Source: an uncultured Fusobacterium sp. (GTDB taxonomy: Bacteria > Fusobacteriota > Fusobacteriia > Fusobacteriales > Fusobacteriaceae). From it: a DNA stretch of 7,275 nucleotides. This document shows, in pieces, positions 6,483 to 7,275 of this stretch. The position numbers and the translations under genes were made by a program. Under the pieces are notes generated by a model. It made no database searches and was not told the origin of the DNA. It was given only the letters and a program-made list of their open reading frames with translations. Each line of letters starts with the position of its first letter. Positions within the stretch are counted from its first letter, which is position 1. The stretch is taken from assembly GCA_900542625.1 (NCBI GenBank), contig UQOH01000089.1, positions 1 through 7,275 on the forward strand. The letters run 5' to 3'.

Positions 6483-6606
6483 TAATTAAGAAACATTTAA
6501 TTTAAAATATTTATAGTCCTATAAAATAATAATAAATATTAAATTTTTTTATTACTAAAAAACTAACATTTTTAAAGGCTGAAATCAAGAAATATTTAAT
6601 AATTTA

Positions 6607-6615
6607 TGCTATACT
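6607..6615 (+). promoter_or_regulatory. Extended -10 promoter for the YfcE-type gene
   Basis: TGCTATACT fits the extended -10 pattern TGnTATAAT with one change, and there is no clear -35 box. Transcription would begin near 6622, downstream of the in-frame ATG at 6606. This supports the TTG at 6657 as the translation start. Confidence 0.5.
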
Positions 6616-6656
6616 TAATTTATAAAAAACATAATACAGAAAAGCGAGGGAATATT

Positions 6657-7199
6657 TTGAAGTTATTAGTAGTATCAGACATACATGGTTCTTTATTTTA
6701 TTTGAAAAAAGTAATTGATATTTTTGAAAAAAACAGTTATGATAAAATTCTTATTCTTGGAGATGAGTTGTATCATGGACCAAGAAACCCTCTTCCTCTG
6801 GAATATAATCCTAAAGAGGCAGCAGAACTTTTGAATAGATATAAAAACAAAATTATTGCGGTAAGAGGAAACTGTGACAGTGAGGTTGACCAAATGGTTT
6901 TGGATTTTCCTATAACAGCTGATTATAATATGGTGTTTTGGGAAAATAAAAAAATATTTATGACACATGGGCATATTTATAATATTGACAATCCAATTCC
7001 TATGGAGGAGGGAGATATTCTTCTTTATGGGCATTTTCATATTCCAATGATAAAAGAGAAAGATAAAAAGATATTTTTAAATCCGGGGTCAATCTCTCTT
7101 CCAAAAGAGAATAATCCTAATTCTTTTGGGGTTTTTGAAAACAATAGTTTTTATATAAAAGATATGGAAGAAAATATTTTAAAAGAGATTAAGTTGTAA
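6657..7199 (+). CDS. yfcE: YfcE-type metallophosphodiesterase
   Basis: The 180-residue cytoplasmic protein belongs to the calcineurin-like metallophosphoesterases. It reads closely to E. coli YfcE throughout: MKLLVVSDIHGSL (1-13), ILGDELYHGPRNPLP (34-48), IAVRGNCDSEVDQM (67-80), THGH (103-106), YGHFHIP (124-130) and NPGSISLPK (142-150). Expected metal ligands are all present: Asp8, His10, Asp36, Asn72, His104, His126 and His128. YfcE hydrolyses phosphodiester substrates such as bis-pNPP with Mn2+ in vitro; its physiological substrate is not settled. I chose the TTG at 6657 because GCGAGGG lies 6 nt upstream and the protein then begins exactly where the family does. Starting at ATG 6606 would add 17 unrelated residues encoded by promoter DNA. 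The gene is divergent from fic and appears to be transcribed alone. Confidence 0.95.
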   Translation: MKLLVVSDIHGSLFYLKKVIDIFEKNSYDKILILGDELYHGPRNPLPLEYNPKEAAELLNRYKNKIIAVRGNCDSEVDQMVLDFPITADYNMVFWENKKIFMTHGHIYNIDNPIPMEEGDILLYGHFHIPMIKEKDKKIFLNPGSISLPKENNPNSFGVFENNSFYIKDMEENILKEIKL

Positions 7200-7201
7200 A
7201 T

Positions 7202-7240
7202 TAAGAATAAAATTCTCTAAGAAAAAATATCAGCTATTTA
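7202..7240 (-). repeat. Right arm of the inverted repeat bracketing the window
   Basis: The reverse complement of this stretch matches 1-40 in two exact blocks (7223-7234 and 7202-7218). The 4-nt spacing between blocks is the same, and the outer taaat is shared. It begins only 2 nt after the YfcE-type stop codon. No U-tract hairpin is evident, so it is not an obvious intrinsic terminator. The bases to 7275 contain no gene; they may be a continuation of the repeat, since the matching left side is outside the window. Confidence 0.6.
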
Positions 7241-7275
7241 TATTGCTCATTCATCTAAAAATGATAAACTCACTT

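Noticed and set aside
6606..6656. ATG at 6606 as the start of the YfcE-type gene
   Set aside because: It lies on the predicted promoter, has no ribosome binding site and adds 17 residues absent from the family. TTG 6657 has GAGGG at 6-nt spacing and the canonical MKLLVVSDIHG opening.
1..7240. Composite transposon or genomic island bounded by the inverted repeats
   Set aside because: There is no transposase, integrase or tRNA, the arms are AT-rich and imperfect, and the enclosed genes show no clear compositional break. A dispersed repeat family fits better.
7202..7240. Intrinsic terminator of the YfcE-type gene
   Set aside because: The AGAAT-AAA-ATTCT dyad has only 5 AT-rich base pairs with a 3-nt loop, and no T tract follows on the plus strand.

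Overview
The window is AT-rich, with strong GGAGG ribosome binding sites, frequent TTG/GTG starts and short intergenic gaps. Gene content (DsrE-like protein, ArAE/FUSC-type membrane protein, SNF2/SWIM protein, YitT protein, class III Fic protein, YfcE phosphodiesterase) fits a low-GC anaerobe. My best guess is a Fusobacterium-type genome (F. varium/ulcerans/mortiferum group) or a low-GC Firmicute. That guess comes from composition and protein style, not from a search.

Layout. Positions 1-40 hold one arm of an inverted repeat whose other arm lies at 7202-7240. A minus-strand DsrE-like gene (248-613) has a good promoter, a good RBS and an intrinsic terminator at 66-94. Its promoter lies back to back with the promoter of a plus-strand, operon-like cluster: an aromatic-acid-exporter/FUSC family membrane protein (758-1750), a SWIM + SNF2-type protein (1782-4912, interrupted by a -1 frameshift near 1987-2003) and a YitT-family membrane protein (4934-5776). 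A strong hairpin terminator at 5789-5828 closes the cluster and probably also serves the convergent Fic gene (5830-6435, minus). Divergent from fic is a YfcE-type metallophosphodiesterase (6657-7199), read from an extended -10 promoter and a TTG start.

The most unusual item is the SNF2-type protein. Its fold-level landmarks (SWIM zinc finger, SNF2-associated region, RecA1 and RecA2 lobes) are easy to follow over more than 1000 codons. However, nearly every ATPase motif is altered: Walker A GLGKT reads GLEKC, DEAQ/H reads DNPF, GTPxEN reads GGFLNR, and the motif VI arginines are gone. It looks like a pseudo-ATPase. Its first ~70-75 residues are in a different frame from the rest. The junction contains two consecutive, correctly phased -1 slippery heptamers (A AAA AAA, then T TTT TTC), so programmed or transcriptional slippage, phase variation, a decaying gene and a homopolymer sequencing error are all possible.

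The genes do not form one obvious pathway. The three plus-strand cluster genes are probably cotranscribed (gaps of 31 and 21 nt). The other genes look like independent housekeeping or stress-type units. I saw no CRISPR array, tRNA, rRNA, transposase or integrase gene.
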